Of a stretch of 7,245 nt of DNA, positions 1 through 6,312 are shown piece by piece. This DNA comes from Chryseobacterium gleum (GTDB lineage: Bacteria; Bacteroidota; Bacteroidia; Flavobacteriales_D; Crocinitomicaceae), in assembly GCA_945877005.1 (NCBI GenBank), contig CAMCQL010000096.1, forward strand, positions 1 through 7,245. The letters are read 5' to 3'. The notes beneath the pieces are model-generated. The model ran no database searches. It saw only the letters and a list, made by a program, of their open reading frames with translations, and was not told the origin of the DNA. Within the stretch, counting starts at the first letter, position 1, and every line of letters starts with the position of its first letter. A program made the position numbers and the translations under genes.

Positions 1-801
1 GTTGCTATCACCTGAATCAATTAAAATTTGTCTTGATTTAGTAGTGAATTTTGGACAAGGAATTTCATCACGAAATAAACCACCATTCACATACGGAAAT
101 GCATTTAGGTAATTAGGAATATCACCACGTTTATCATTTGGAGTATTCATTACCCAAAACAAACGATTAAGGTAAGTATCCAAATCAGAACCATCTGATT
201 TTGTATGAGATTCTACTGCGTGAGAAAATTGTTGCTCCTCAAATATGCTAGTGTCTTCCGCAAAATAGCAAAACAACAAACGAGAGAAAAAGATATTCAG
301 ATTATGAATTGCTTCTTTTGACGTATCAGGATTGTCTTTCTTAATTTCATCAAACAACTTAGCCATCTTTTCTGCTGCTTTAACATCAGCAGGGTTTTCA
401 GCAGAATGCGTTGCTTTTTCCATACCTGCCCACGGCAAGAAGAAATCATAGTATTTTGGTAATTCAGTAATTGGAATATCTAATTGATCTTGTGTTAAAG
501 TATCAATTGCTAAAAGTGTCTTGTAATCTGTTACTATTACGAAACGTTGGTTTTGTTTTAATTCGTCTTTAAGTGCTGAAATAGTAAGGTGTAAATCGTT
601 TTTAAGTTCTTCTTTGAAGAATACTTTTTTCTTCCAAGATACTTCTCCAGGTACTTTACTCAAATTCAAACTTCCTTTTTGTAAGCGAGATATAGATGCT
701 TTTGGAAGGTAATAAGATTCTAACAAATTATAGATAAAAGATTCTTTATCTATGTTTTCTATTAGTAAATTGAGGTTATTTTCTATTTGGGTAATATTCA
801 T
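1..801 (-). CDS. MmeI-like DNA methyltransferase / type II restriction-modification protein, N-terminal part (truncated by window edge)
   Basis: The minus strand is open from an ATG at 801 to the window edge, giving 267 codons without a stop; the C-terminal part lies outside. The translation matches, from memory, the N-terminal half of MmeI-like class I SAM-dependent DNA methyltransferases. Residues about 20-130 carry the family start (FIYNLLESYYLPKASISRL, then PGEVSWKKKVFF, RFVIVTDYKTLLAIDT and YYDFFLPWAGMEKA). Residues about 165-250 look like the helical spacer domain (LNIFFSRLLFCYFAEDT, HTKSDGSDLDTYLNRLF, AFPYVNGGLF). Known family members usually continue into an adenine-N6 methyltransferase domain with an NPPY-type motif and a target-recognition domain, and several are single-chain restriction-modification enzymes. 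Neither region is in the window, so activity and intactness cannot be judged. I see no clear PD-(D/E)xK nuclease motif in the visible part. It is transcribed divergently from the isocitrate dehydrogenase gene. I found no good promoter or Shine-Dalgarno site for it. Family assignment is fairly sure; function is inferred. Confidence 0.8.
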   Translation of the reverse strand, partial: MNITQIENNLNLLIENIDKESFIYNLLESYYLPKASISRLQKGSLNLSKVPGEVSWKKKVFFKEELKNDLHLTISALKDELKQNQRFVIVTDYKTLLAIDTLTQDQLDIPITELPKYYDFFLPWAGMEKATHSAENPADVKAAEKMAKLFDEIKKDNPDTSKEAIHNLNIFFSRLLFCYFAEDTSIFEEQQFSHAVESHTKSDGSDLDTYLNRLFWVMNTPNDKRGDIPNYLNAFPYVNGGLFRDEIPCPKFTTKSRQILIDSGDSN

Positions 802-1139
802 ACGATTGTACTTGAAAGAATAACTAAACAAGTATAAACATAAATAAAAAAATCAAAAGAATACGCTATCACACTTACATTTAAACAAACTAAAAGAACT
901 ACAAAATCTAAAATACAAACTATAGGCTTGAATTAATACGAAAGAAAAAATTGTCAAACCTATCTAAAAATCTCATGTTAAATTTTTAATACGCCTCGAT
1001 TTATAACTTTTGAAACGGTCTTGTCATTTACATACATAGAGAATTACTCCCCCCTATAAATTTGATTGACTTTTCGAAATTCACATTTTCACAAGATTGA
1101 TTCTTATTCATTTTTTTAATAATTCTTAAAAAACATTCA

Positions 1140-1169
1140 TTGAATTTTGGATAATTAGACTTAATTTTG
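1140..1169 (+). promoter_or_regulatory. Bacteroidota-type promoter of the isocitrate dehydrogenase gene
   Basis: A TTG at 1140-1142 is followed, after exactly 19 bases, by TAATTTTG at 1162-1169. This fits the primary-sigma consensus known from Bacteroides and Flavobacterium (TTG at -33, TAnnTTTG at -7). Transcription would be expected to begin near 1174-1177, giving a leader of about 65-70 bases before the ATG at 1242. The fit of both boxes and of the spacing makes this the best promoter in the window, but the start site is inferred. Confidence 0.6.
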
Positions 1170-1173
1170 AATA
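1143..1173 (+). repeat. Direct repeat AATTTTGRATA, two copies 20 bases apart
   Basis: AATTTTGGATA at 1143-1153 and AATTTTGAATA at 1163-1173 differ at one position and start 20 bases apart, about two helical turns. The second copy overlaps the -7 box of the predicted promoter and the first lies just after its -33 element. This geometry would suit a regulator binding one face of the DNA, but in AT-rich DNA it may also be chance. Confidence 0.35.
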
Positions 1174-1184
1174 CGATTAATTAA

Positions 1185-1204
1185 GGGGATATTTCCCCGG
1201 AAAT
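1185..1204 (+). promoter_or_regulatory. Two overlapping inverted repeats in the isocitrate dehydrogenase leader
   Basis: GGGGA at 1185-1189 pairs with TCCCC at 1194-1198 around a four-base loop. The overlapping ATTTCC at 1191-1196 pairs perfectly with GGAAAT at 1199-1204 around two bases. The two share bases 1191-1198 and so exclude each other as hairpins. They sit about 10-30 bases after the predicted start site and 38 bases before the ATG. The GC-rich cores stand out in very AT-rich surroundings. They could be an operator or a leader RNA structure; nothing in the sequence decides which. Confidence 0.35.
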
Positions 1205-1241
1205 TTTATAAACAATTTTTAATTTTTAGTAGGAAATCTTT

Positions 1242-3458
1242 ATGGAAACTTCAAAAATCATTTACACCATTACCGACGAAGCGCCAGCGTTAGCTACTTA
1301 TTCGTTTTTGCCAATTGTAAAAGCATTCTTATCTACTGCAGGAGTAGAGGTAGAAACAAGAGATATTTCATTGGCTGCTCGTATCTTATCAAGTTTTCCT
1401 ACCTATTTAAATACAGATCAAGAAGTGAAGGATGCCCTCTCTGAATTGGGTCAATTAGTGAACTTTCCTGAAGCAAACATTATTAAATTACCAAATATAT
1501 CTGCATCTGTTCCTCAATTAGTTGCAGCAGTAAAAGAACTACAATCTGCAGGATTTGCGCTACCTGATTACCCAGCAGATCCACAAACAGAGGAAGAAAA
1601 AAGTGTAAGATCAACCTACGATAAAATCAAAGGGAGTGCTGTAAATCCAGTTATTCGTGAAGGAAATTCTGATCGAAGAGCTCCTTTTGCAGTAAAAGAA
1701 TATGCGCGTCAAAACCCACATTCAATGGGAGCTTGGAGCAAAGATTCAAAAACAAAAGTTGCGACCATGACAAGTGGAGACTTTAGAGCAAACGAGCAAG
1801 CTGTTTTAATCGAAAATCCTACAACTGTAAACATCGAATTTGAAGGGAAAGATGGTTCTAAAGAAACATTGAAAGCAAACCTTTCATTAATTGCAGGTGA
1901 AATTTTGGATGCAACGCATATGAGTGTAAATGCATTAAACAAATTTTTACAAGAACAAGTAGCATACGCTAAAGAGAATAACATTTTGTTTTCGGTTCAT
2001 ATGAAAGCAACAATGATGAAGGTTTCTGATCCTGTCATCTTTGGACACATTGTAAAAGTTTATTTTTCAGATGTTTTCAAAAAACATGCTGTGAAACTTC
2101 AAGAACTTGGTGTAAATGTAAACAATGGTTTAGCTGATTTATTGGACAAAGTGAAAGGTCACTCTGAAATTGAAGCAGACATCGATGCCGCATTTGCAAA
2201 CGGTCCTGAGATAGCAATGGTAAATTCTGATAAAGGAATTACGAACCTTCATGTTCCTTCTGATGTAATTATTGACGCTTCAGTACCAGCAATGATTCGT
2301 ACATCTGGTCAAATGTGGAACAGAGCTGGAAAATTACAAGATACTTTAATTGTGATTCCAGATTCAAGTTACGCGGGTGTTTATGATACAACCATTAATT
2401 TCTGTAAAGAGCACGGTGCATTTGACCCAACAACAATGGGAACAGTTTCAAACATTGGTTTGATGGCACAAAAAGCTGAAGAGTACGGTTCGCACGATAA
2501 AACATTTGAAATTAAAGCAGATGGTAGTGTAAAAGTTGTTGATGCACAAGGAACTATTTTAATGAGTAGTGAAGTAGAAGCTGGCGACATTTGGAGAGCA
2601 TGTCAAGTGAAAGACGCACCGATTAAAGACTGGGTAAAACTAGCTGTAAACAGAGCTAAAGCAACTGAATGGCCAACTATTTTCTGGTTAGATGAAACAC
2701 GTGCACACGATCGTCAAATCATTGCAAAAGTTCAAAATTATTTAAAAGACTACGATACTACTGGTTTAGACATTCAAATTCTTTCACCAACAGAAGCTAC
2801 CCTTTATTCATTGAAAAAAGTAAAAGCAGGTGAAAATACAAACTCAGTAACTGGGAATGTATTACGTGATTATTTAACAGATTTATTTCCAATCCTTGAG
2901 GTAGGTACAAGTGCTAAAATGTTGTCCATTGTTCCTTTAATGAATGGTGGTGGTTTATTTGAAACTGGAGCTGGAGGTTCTGCACCTAAACATGTTGAAC
3001 AATTTTTGGAAGAAAACCATTTACGTTGGGATTCTTTAGGTGAATTTTTGGCGTTAGCAGTATCATTAGAACATTTAGGTGAAAAATACAATAACCCGAA
3101 AGCAAAAGTTTTAAGCCAAACATTAGACAAAGCAACTGCAACGTTATTATTGGAAGATAAATCACCATCTAAAAATGTAAAAGAATTAGATAACAGAGGT
3201 TCACATTTCTACTTGGCGTTATTCTGGGCGGAAGAATTAGCAAATTGTGACGATTCTGAAATCAGTGCTGCTTTTAAAGGATTAGCTGCTGAATTAAAAG
3301 CTAATAAAGACACTATATTAAAAGAATTGATTGATGTACAAGGTGTTGCAGTAAACATTGGTGGGTACTATTATCCAAATAAAGATTTAGCAACAAAATC
3401 ATTAAGACCAAGTGAAACATTCAATAAAGCAATCGAAGGCTTATTGGTGAACGCATAA
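1242..3458 (+). CDS. icd: Isocitrate dehydrogenase, monomeric NADP-dependent type
   Basis: This cytoplasmic enzyme oxidatively decarboxylates isocitrate to 2-oxoglutarate, making NADPH, in the TCA cycle. At 738 residues it has the normal length of the monomeric family (about 740) and is similar end to end. Motifs align with the Azotobacter vinelandii enzyme as I remember it. Substrate residues are Ser132, Asn135, Arg139 and Arg145 (GSAVNPVIREGNSDRRAP), Lys255 (VHMKAT) and Tyr415. Metal-binding aspartates are Asp345 (DASVPAMIR), Asp543 and Asp547 (LRDYLTD). Coenzyme 2'-phosphate contacts are His584 and Arg595; the third position, arginine in Azotobacter, appears to be Lys644, which keeps the positive charge and still suggests NADP. 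The start at 1242 gives a family-like N terminus (METSKIIYTITDEAPALATYS) and is preceded by AGGA at 1231-1234. The gene has its own promoter and terminator, so it is probably monocistronic. Confidence 0.96.
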   Translation: METSKIIYTITDEAPALATYSFLPIVKAFLSTAGVEVETRDISLAARILSSFPTYLNTDQEVKDALSELGQLVNFPEANIIKLPNISASVPQLVAAVKELQSAGFALPDYPADPQTEEEKSVRSTYDKIKGSAVNPVIREGNSDRRAPFAVKEYARQNPHSMGAWSKDSKTKVATMTSGDFRANEQAVLIENPTTVNIEFEGKDGSKETLKANLSLIAGEILDATHMSVNALNKFLQEQVAYAKENNILFSVHMKATMMKVSDPVIFGHIVKVYFSDVFKKHAVKLQELGVNVNNGLADLLDKVKGHSEIEADIDAAFANGPEIAMVNSDKGITNLHVPSDVIIDASVPAMIRTSGQMWNRAGKLQDTLIVIPDSSYAGVYDTTINFCKEHGAFDPTTMGTVSNIGLMAQKAEEYGSHDKTFEIKADGSVKVVDAQGTILMSSEVEAGDIWRACQVKDAPIKDWVKLAVNRAKATEWPTIFWLDETRAHDRQIIAKVQNYLKDYDTTGLDIQILSPTEATLYSLKKVKAGENTNSVTGNVLRDYLTDLFPILEVGTSAKMLSIVPLMNGGGLFETGAGGSAPKHVEQFLEENHLRWDSLGEFLALAVSLEHLGEKYNNPKAKVLSQTLDKATATLLLEDKSPSKNVKELDNRGSHFYLALFWAEELANCDDSEISAAFKGLAAELKANKDTILKELIDVQGVAVNIGGYYYPNKDLATKSLRPSETFNKAIEGLLVNA

Positions 3459-3473
3459 ACAATGGTAATTCAC

Positions 3474-3508
3474 AAACTCTCCTTTCGTATGATTGGAGAG
3501 TTTTTTTT
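3474..3508 (+). terminator. Intrinsic terminator of the isocitrate dehydrogenase gene
   Basis: AAACTCTCC at 3474-3482 pairs perfectly with GGAGAGTTT at 3495-3503 across a 12-base loop, and the 3' arm runs into eight T (3501-3508). It starts 15 bases after the stop codon. The minus-strand side lacks a T-run, so it acts in the plus direction. Confidence 0.88.
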
Positions 3509-3660
3509 GTGATAAAATTAAAATTCGTGTCAAAATTTCTAATTTCTGTTTGGGGATTTTGATACGTAACTAAAAAAAAATTAGATCATATTTATTACTT
3601 TTAGAAAATAAATATTCATTTCAATTAATTGACTAACTATTAATTCGTAGCATACTAATC

Positions 3661-5262
3661 ATGAAAATCAAACTACTAGGAGCCATTGCATTTTTTTCTA
3701 TTGAATTATTTGCTCAAAAGAACCCAAATGAATCTCAACTTCATTACCAAAAAGTTCAAGATGTGTTTAATTACATCAACTATGCCTATGTAGATGACGT
3801 GAATTCAAAGGACATTTCAGAAGCGGCAATAATTTCTGCATTGGAAAAATTGGATCCTCACTCCTCTTACATTAGCAAAGAAGATGTTGACGATGCCAAC
3901 CAGTCCATCAATGGAAATTTTGTTGGAGTTGGAATCCGTTTTCAGTTGTTAAAAGACACATTAATCGTTGTTCAAACCATTCCTGGTGGTCCTTCTGAGA
4001 AAATAGGTTTAATGGCTGGCGATAAAATCATCAAAGTTCAAGGTGAATCAATTGCCAATGTAAAATTGAAAAATTCGCAAGTTCGCGAAAAATTAATGGG
4101 AGAATTGGGATCAAAGGTAACGGTAGAAGTACTTCGTAAAGGCGATTCTAAATTACTTCCTTTTGTTATTACACGCGATAAAATTCCAGTTCATTCAGTC
4201 GATTGTTATTACATGATAAACAAAGAAACTGGGTATCTTAAATTAAATAGTTTTTCACACACTACTACTGACGAAATCAAAGCAGGATTACAAGCGTTGG
4301 TGGATAGCGGGATGAAAAACCTAATTCTTGATTTACAAGACAATGGTGGTGGCTTAATGTATGCTGCTAAAACGTTGAGTGATGAATTTTTGTCAGAAAA
4401 TAAATTAGTTGTTTATTCCAAAGGAAAACATCAACCGAGACAAGATTTAAACTCAGACACCAAAGGATTGTTTGAGAAAGGAAAATTAGTGGTCTTAATC
4501 AACGAGAACTCTGCATCTGCAAGTGAAATTGTTTCAGGAGCACTCCAAGATTGGGACAGAGCAATTATTGTGGGAAGAAAATCATTTGGAAAAGGGTTGG
4601 TTCAACGTCCGATTGATTTAAAAGATGGCTCTCAAATTCGATTGACCATTGCGCGTTATTTCACTCCAACAGGAAGAAACATTCAAAAACCATATGGAAA
4701 AAACAGTGAAGATTACCATAATGATGTAATGAAACGCTTAAAACATGGTGAATTAACCGTTCAAGACAGTATCAAATTTCCTGATTCGTTGAAATACGAA
4801 ACAATGATCAAAAAAAGAACTGTTTACGGTGGTGGTGGAATTATGCCAGATGTATTTGTACCACTTGATACTGTTGAATTTACCCCTTATTTCAGGTCTT
4901 TATTGAATACTGGGATTTTCAATTCATTTTCGTTAACGTATGTTGACAAGAACAGAAAAGAACTAAAAACAACTTATCCAGAATTTGAAACCTTCAATCA
5001 AACGTTTTCATGTACCGAACCGTTTATGAAAGAATTTTTTAACTATATTGAAAAAGACCAACCTTCCATCAAATTTGTAGAAAAAGAATACAAACAAAGC
5101 GAACGAATGATTAAACTATTCATTAAATCATTAATTGCGCAAGATTTATGGGGCACAACAGAATTCTACAAAATTTACAACGATAAAAATGATGCACTTA
5201 GAGCCGCATTGCAATCGATTGATAAAAAAACCCATGAAAAGTTAGGAATTATCAGTAAATAA
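3661..5262 (+). CDS. Exported S41 family C-terminal processing peptidase (CtpA/Prc-like) with PDZ domain
   Basis: This is a serine protease of the CtpA/Prc type, which cuts exported or envelope proteins near the C terminus. Residues 1-19 form a signal peptide ending in LFAQ. An N-terminal helical part (about 25-80) includes LDPHSSYIS, and a PDZ domain covers about 86-165 (GVGIRF, GLMAGDKIIKVQG). The protease core (about 170-400) contains GYLKLNSFS, LILDLQDNGGG and the active site: Ser286 in SASASEI, then Lys311 and Gln315 in FGKGLVQ. The Ser-to-Lys distance of 25 and Lys-to-Gln of 4 match E. coli Prc, so the enzyme should be active. GGGGIMPDVFVP ends the core. A tail of about 130 residues has no motif I recognise. 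The 202 bases upstream hold the preceding terminator but no clear promoter or Shine-Dalgarno site. The DUF1573 lipoprotein gene follows after 27 bases, probably in the same operon. The natural substrate is unknown. Confidence 0.93.
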   Translation: MKIKLLGAIAFFSIELFAQKNPNESQLHYQKVQDVFNYINYAYVDDVNSKDISEAAIISALEKLDPHSSYISKEDVDDANQSINGNFVGVGIRFQLLKDTLIVVQTIPGGPSEKIGLMAGDKIIKVQGESIANVKLKNSQVREKLMGELGSKVTVEVLRKGDSKLLPFVITRDKIPVHSVDCYYMINKETGYLKLNSFSHTTTDEIKAGLQALVDSGMKNLILDLQDNGGGLMYAAKTLSDEFLSENKLVVYSKGKHQPRQDLNSDTKGLFEKGKLVVLINENSASASEIVSGALQDWDRAIIVGRKSFGKGLVQRPIDLKDGSQIRLTIARYFTPTGRNIQKPYGKNSEDYHNDVMKRLKHGELTVQDSIKFPDSLKYETMIKKRTVYGGGGIMPDVFVPLDTVEFTPYFRSLLNTGIFNSFSLTYVDKNRKELKTTYPEFETFNQTFSCTEPFMKEFFNYIEKDQPSIKFVEKEYKQSERMIKLFIKSLIAQDLWGTTEFYKIYNDKNDALRAALQSIDKKTHEKLGIISK

Positions 5263-5289
5263 TCAAATCTTAAAACTAGACATTTAACT

Positions 5290-5784
5290 ATGAAATCGTA
5301 TTTTTTGGTGAGTTGTATCTTTCTTTTAGGTGCTTGTGGAACAAATTCCAAGGAAGATAAAACCATCGTTTCATCCATTGCAGCAGAACAATATACTGAC
5401 GAAGAGTTGAAAAAAATTCAACAAGAAATTCTTTTCGAAGAACAACGAAAATTAAAAGAAGAAATTGAAAATCAAACCAGTTTGGCTTTTGAAGATACGA
5501 TTCACGATTTCGGTACTGTAAAACCAAATAGTAAAAACAGTTATTCGTTTAAAATAGTAAACACAGGAAAAAAACCGTTAATTATAAAGAACACAAGCGC
5601 TAGTTGTGGTTGTACAACACCTAGTAAACCAGAAGCTCCTATCCTACCCTCAAAACACGATTTTATTAAAGTGGTTTTTGAACCAAAACCAAGTCAAAAA
5701 GGAACCATCGAAAAAACGGTGTCCGTGGAAGCAAATACTTCACAAAAATTACACATCATCAAAATTAAAGCATTCGTAGAATAA
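5290..5784 (+). CDS. DUF1573 domain lipoprotein
   Basis: The 164-residue product begins with a lipoprotein signal peptide, with lipobox LGAC and the acylated cysteine at Cys16, so it should be anchored in an envelope membrane. Residues about 36-64 are rich in E, K and Q (EELKKIQQEILFEEQRKLK) and probably form a helix or short coiled coil. Residues about 67-162 match the DUF1573 domain, common in Bacteroidota: FEDTIHDFGTVK, FKIVNTGKKPLIIKNTSASCGCTTP and VVFEPKPSQKGTIEKTVSV. This pattern suggests an immunoglobulin-like beta sandwich. The SCGCT motif (Cys106, Cys108) is typical of the domain; a metal or disulfide role is possible but unproven. The molecular function of the domain is not known. 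The gene lies 27 bases after the S41 protease gene with no terminator between, so co-transcription is likely. KED at residues 21-23 loosely resembles the acidic lipoprotein surface-export signals of Bacteroidota, which is weak evidence. Confidence 0.9.
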   Translation: MKSYFLVSCIFLLGACGTNSKEDKTIVSSIAAEQYTDEELKKIQQEILFEEQRKLKEEIENQTSLAFEDTIHDFGTVKPNSKNSYSFKIVNTGKKPLIIKNTSASCGCTTPSKPEAPILPSKHDFIKVVFEPKPSQKGTIEKTVSVEANTSQKLHIIKIKAFVE

Positions 5785-5786
5785 AA

Positions 5787-5815
5787 AAAGGTGTCTCGAT
5801 TACTCGGACACCTTT
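5787..5815 (-). terminator. Intrinsic terminator between convergent genes, strongest for the minus strand
   Basis: AAAGGTGTC at 5787-5795 pairs perfectly with GACACCTTT at 5807-5815. The stem continues inward with CGA (5797-5799) and TCG (5804-5806) around a four-base loop, with one bulged T at 5796. Read on the minus strand, the hairpin runs into seven T and lies 23 bases after the stop of the 5839-6219 gene. On the plus strand it begins just after the lipoprotein stop codon but is followed only by TTTAAGTTTT, so it is weaker there, though probably usable in both directions. Confidence 0.8.
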
Positions 5816-5838
5816 AAGTTTTACTATTTGAAAATCAA

Positions 5839-6219
5839 TTATTTAATACATTTTTTACCATCTTCAAAATGCACTTTTGTAATTGTAATGAAAACTTTAG
5901 TCGCATCATCTACCCAACTTGTTTCTAAATCTTTACCAGATTGTCCCGCTTTAATTGGCTTAATAAAATTACCGGCATCCCAAGTACCCGTTTTCTCCCC
6001 TTTTAACTCACCAAAGTTATTGTAAAACAACGCTTTCCATTCCAATGCATCAACAGCACTCGAAGCATTGTTCTTAAATTCAACATAATACCCAATGTTC
6101 TTACCGAACGTTTTTTGAGTATATGTTTTTTCAATGCCAATCTCACATTTTCCTTTATGTTTTTGTGCAAAAGCACCAAAGGAGAACATTAAAAACGAAG
6201 CTATAATTACTTTTTTCAT
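5839..6219 (-). CDS. Small secreted protein of unknown function
   Basis: The 126-residue product starts with a signal peptide (about 1-19, MKKVIIASFLMFSFGAFAQ), leaving a mature protein of about 107 residues rich in lysine. I do not recognise the family. Visible features are YYVEFKNNASSAVDALEWKALFYNNFGEL (residues about 44-72), an alternation typical of a small beta-sandwich domain such as FxLYD-like or similar immunoglobulin-fold domains, and a final strand ITITKVHF. That fold idea is inference. Two cysteines, Cys25 and Cys124, lie at opposite ends of the mature chain and could form a disulfide closing the domain. The gene is convergent with the DUF1573 lipoprotein gene and divergent from the CAP gene, so it is probably monocistronic, with a strong terminator 23 bases downstream. 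The start at 6219 is supported by the complete signal peptide. No Shine-Dalgarno site is seen. Confidence 0.8.
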   Translation of the reverse strand: MKKVIIASFLMFSFGAFAQKHKGKCEIGIEKTYTQKTFGKNIGYYVEFKNNASSAVDALEWKALFYNNFGELKGEKTGTWDAGNFIKPIKAGQSGKDLETSWVDDATKVFITITKVHFEDGKKCIK

Positions 6220-6258
6220 CGATAATATATTTTTAAATTTAAACTAAAACTATTCCTA

Positions 6259-6280
6259 TTACGTTAGTTAATATACGTAA
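6259..6280. repeat. Inverted repeat TTACGT-N10-ACGTAA in a divergent intergenic region
   Basis: TTACGT at 6259-6264 and ACGTAA at 6275-6280 are perfect reverse complements separated by ten bases. They lie in the middle of the 93-base gap between the small secreted protein gene (minus) and the CAP gene (plus). Centre-to-centre spacing is 16 bases. It may be an operator for one or both genes, but a 6-base arm in this composition could arise by chance. Confidence 0.3.
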
Positions 6281-6286
6281 GCATCA

Positions 6287-6294
6287 CAAATTTA
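6287..6294 (-). promoter_or_regulatory. Possible -7 box for the small secreted protein gene
   Basis: On the minus strand, bases 6294-6287 read TAAATTTG, an exact match to the Bacteroidota -7 box TAnnTTTG. It would start transcription about 60 bases before the ATG at 6219, and the inverted repeat at 6259-6280 would then lie in the early transcribed region. No TTG is found at the expected -33 distance, so this is a weak call. Confidence 0.25.
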
Positions 6295-6312
6295 CAATTA
6301 ATCCTTTTAATT

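Larger units (their letters stand above)
802..1241. other. 440-base divergent intergenic region
   Basis: This AT-rich stretch separates the minus-strand methyltransferase gene from the plus-strand isocitrate dehydrogenase gene and contains no convincing reading frame. The right end (about 1140-1204) holds the promoter, direct repeat and inverted repeats listed separately. Two more isolated matches to the Bacteroidota -7 box TAnnTTTG occur, on the plus strand at 1057-1064 and on the minus strand at 962-955. Neither has a TTG at the expected distance, so I do not call them promoters. A run of six C lies at 1049-1054. I see nothing else that can be supported. Confidence 0.6.

Noticed and set aside
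955..962. TAGGTTTG on the minus strand as a promoter for the methyltransferase gene
   Set aside because: It matches the -7 box, but no TTG lies 17-23 bases upstream and it is over 150 bases from the start codon.
1057..1064. TAAATTTG as a second promoter for the isocitrate dehydrogenase gene
   Set aside because: The nearest upstream TTG is 33 bases away, outside the usual spacing, and a much better promoter lies at 1140-1169.
1709..1984. Minus-strand open frame of 91 codons inside the isocitrate dehydrogenase gene
   Set aside because: It lies wholly antisense to a well-conserved gene and its translation shows no domain; it reflects the codon use of the real gene. The same applies to minus-strand frames at 2381-2590, 2870-3130 and 2986-3168.
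3596..3603. TACTTTTA as the -7 box of the S41 protease gene
   Set aside because: It has one mismatch in the TTTG core, and the expected -33 position is a run of A with no TTG.
5175..5527. Overlapping minus-strand frames of 67 and 79 codons across the end of the protease gene and the start of the lipoprotein gene
   Set aside because: They are antisense to two clear genes, overlap each other, and have no start signals or recognisable motifs.
5828..6025. Plus-strand frame of 65 codons
   Set aside because: It is antisense to the small secreted protein gene, which has a full signal peptide and its own terminator. This frame has no recognisable feature.
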